Positions 62,900 through 64,000 of a DNA stretch of 64,000 nucleotides are shown here, one piece after another. The DNA lies in NCBI RefSeq assembly GCF_004212215.1, contig NZ_QVFV01000001.1, positions 380,811 through 444,810 on the forward strand, given 5' to 3'. A program made the translations under genes and the position numbers. The notes under the pieces are model-generated. The model was not told the DNA's origin and did not search any database. It saw only the letters and a program-made list of their open reading frames with translations. The stretch's first letter is position 1; every line of letters starts with the position of its first letter. The stretch is from Leptolyngbya iicbica LK. GTDB taxonomy: Bacteria; Cyanobacteriota; Cyanobacteriia; Phormidesmidales; Phormidesmidaceae.

Positions 62900-64000
62900 A
62901 TGGCTCAATCGGGAAGTGGTGACACGCAAGGCGATCCGGTAGCCGCGATCGCTGAGCAGGTGTACAAAAACAGAGAAAAGCTACACCGTCCCGGCGACGC
63001 TGACAGCGACTGGCAAGCCGCCGAGCAAATCGTGCAAAGCCCCATTCAACGCCTACTTCTGCGGGGCAACAGTCAGCTGATTGCCAGATTGAATCCCAGC
63101 ACTTACCAAATTCTCAAAGGTGGCGTCTGGGATGCTCCGAAATGGGCTTTGACCGGATTGCTAGTAAAGCTGCCCAAAGCGGAATGGGTGAAACTCTTGG
63201 CCGTGCCGCTAGCTGTAGCTGTTGCCGGTACGATCATCACCCGTAACTTTCAGCGCGAAGCCGAGCAAAACCGCATCCTCAAAGAATACTTCACCCTGCT
63301 CGAAACCTTCACCTTTGAACGCGAGTTGCTGACTCAGCCGCTGGATTCGGGTGTGGTGATTTTAGCCCGAGGTCGCACCGTCACAGCCCTGCGTGAACTG
63401 GATCGAGATCGCCGCGAGCAGCTATTCGCATTTCTAAGAGCCTCTGACTTGGCGACCATTGCTGCTGAGGAGCCCGCCGACAAGTCGGCTCAGAGCCCTG
63501 ATACCGCGACGCCAAATGCTGAAGAGACCGAGGTGCTTACCGGAGAAACCATCCAGAATCCTGACGAATTGGCCGAGAATCCGGAAGCAGCAGATGAGAA
63601 TGCGGCCCCCATTCCAGAACCCGTCATCAGCTTCCGAGACCAAGACTTGTCAGAGATGGATCTACGCAATGTCAATTTGAGCAATCTCGATTTTCCATTC
63701 ACGAATTTTCGTGAGGCAAACCTGGAAGGTACTAATTTTAATGATGCCAACCTACAAAACGCTATCCTTTGGGGTGCTAGCTTACAGAAGGCTTACCTTT
63801 GGAATACTGATTTACGAGACTCTTCCCTTAGCAAGGCTAACTTACAAGACGCTAGCTTGTGGAATGCTAATTTACAAAAGGCTTATCTCGGGGAGGCCAA
63901 CTTACGAAACGCGATGCTTTGGAATGCCAACTTACAAAGCGCTATTCTTCGGAATGCTAATTTACAAGGTGCTGAACTTCAACAGGCAAACCTACAAGAC
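62900..64000 (+). CDS. Pentapeptide repeat protein with DUF2934-like N-terminus (partial, cut by window end)
   Basis: The frame runs 367 codons from the ATG at 62900 (ribosome site AGGTGAG) without a stop. The N-terminus (IAEQVYKNREK, SDWQAAEQIVQ) resembles the short DUF2934 helical domain. A hydrophobic segment (about 100-114, LAVPLAVAVAGTIIT) and a helical region (ILKEYFTLLETFTFERELL) follow. Then comes an acidic disordered stretch (about 185-245) and tandem pentapeptide repeats from about residue 250 to the window edge (AN/DLxxA units such as ANLQNAILWGASLQKAYLW). The DNA of the repeat part is itself repetitive. This layout, with membrane anchor and repeat rod, occurs in cyanobacterial proteins of unknown function. 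Confidence 0.88.
   Translation, partial: MAQSGSGDTQGDPVAAIAEQVYKNREKLHRPGDADSDWQAAEQIVQSPIQRLLLRGNSQLIARLNPSTYQILKGGVWDAPKWALTGLLVKLPKAEWVKLLAVPLAVAVAGTIITRNFQREAEQNRILKEYFTLLETFTFERELLTQPLDSGVVILARGRTVTALRELDRDRREQLFAFLRASDLATIAAEEPADKSAQSPDTATPNAEETEVLTGETIQNPDELAENPEAADENAAPIPEPVISFRDQDLSEMDLRNVNLSNLDFPFTNFREANLEGTNFNDANLQNAILWGASLQKAYLWNTDLRDSSLSKANLQDASLWNANLQKAYLGEANLRNAMLWNANLQSAILRNANLQGAELQQANLQD

Noticed and set aside
63700..64000. Repetitive DNA that could suggest a CRISPR or tandem repeat array
   Set aside because: The repeats keep one reading frame and encode pentapeptide units; no unique spacers are present.

Overview
The window is cyanobacterial. The HIP1 octamer GCGATCGC is scattered through genes and spacers. 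Photosynthetic and cyanobacteria-restricted genes are present: psbX, ycf66, a DUF3318 gene, a DUF1230/CGLD27 gene, a TxlA/HCF164-like thioredoxin and an SpkB-type kinase with pentapeptide repeats. Gene content and the many sensory and pentapeptide proteins suggest a filamentous, Leptolyngbya-like lineage, but the sequence alone does not fix the genus.

Layout. 1-3.2 kb: an amino-acid ABC transporter (binding protein and ATPase, divergent), ycf66 and psbX. 3.7-7.7 kb: a PAS adenylate cyclase with a degenerate receiver, tRNA-dihydrouridine synthase, DUF3318 and a small protein. 7.8-16.6 kb: amidase, YbjN-like protein, GTPase with DUF697, group 2 sigma factor, PRiA4_ORF3-like protein, LCP cell-wall protein, a membrane protein and an M17 aminopeptidase. 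17-27 kb: secreted proteins, glgB, pheT, a zinc-ribbon/kinase/pentapeptide protein preceded by a perfect CRP-type operator, and a second pentapeptide protein.

27-39.2 kb is the most unusual part. On the minus strand, in transcription order, lie a tandem double globin with a C-terminal membrane anchor, a membrane-anchored pentaheme cytochrome c with one CX4CH site, a hexaheme cytochrome c, a Tll0287-like monoheme lipoprotein, a four-histidine membrane cytochrome b, a single-domain globin, a lumen-type thioredoxin, two small unknown proteins and a ChaN-like lipoprotein. Divergent on the plus strand lie a ResB-like and a long CcsA-like cytochrome c synthase subunit and a Tat-type Rieske lipoprotein. 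Together they look like a self-contained haem electron-transfer module carrying its own cytochrome c maturation genes. I infer a role in NO, oxygen or extracellular electron chemistry; the substrate is not visible in the sequence.

39.8-64 kb is mostly housekeeping: asparaginase, an AGCS symporter, a PAS/GAF/GGDEF/EAL protein, Nudix hydrolase, folK, pyrE, an EamA transporter, metY and metX (separated by a MITE-like element), a double-domain lipoprotein, ubiD, gltA, rfbC-rfbD-rfbA, an M48 protease and a pentapeptide protein cut by the window end. Two small dispersed repeat families sit in the spacers near 30.6, 39.5, 50.7 and 60.8 kb. No rRNA, tRNA or CRISPR array was recognised.
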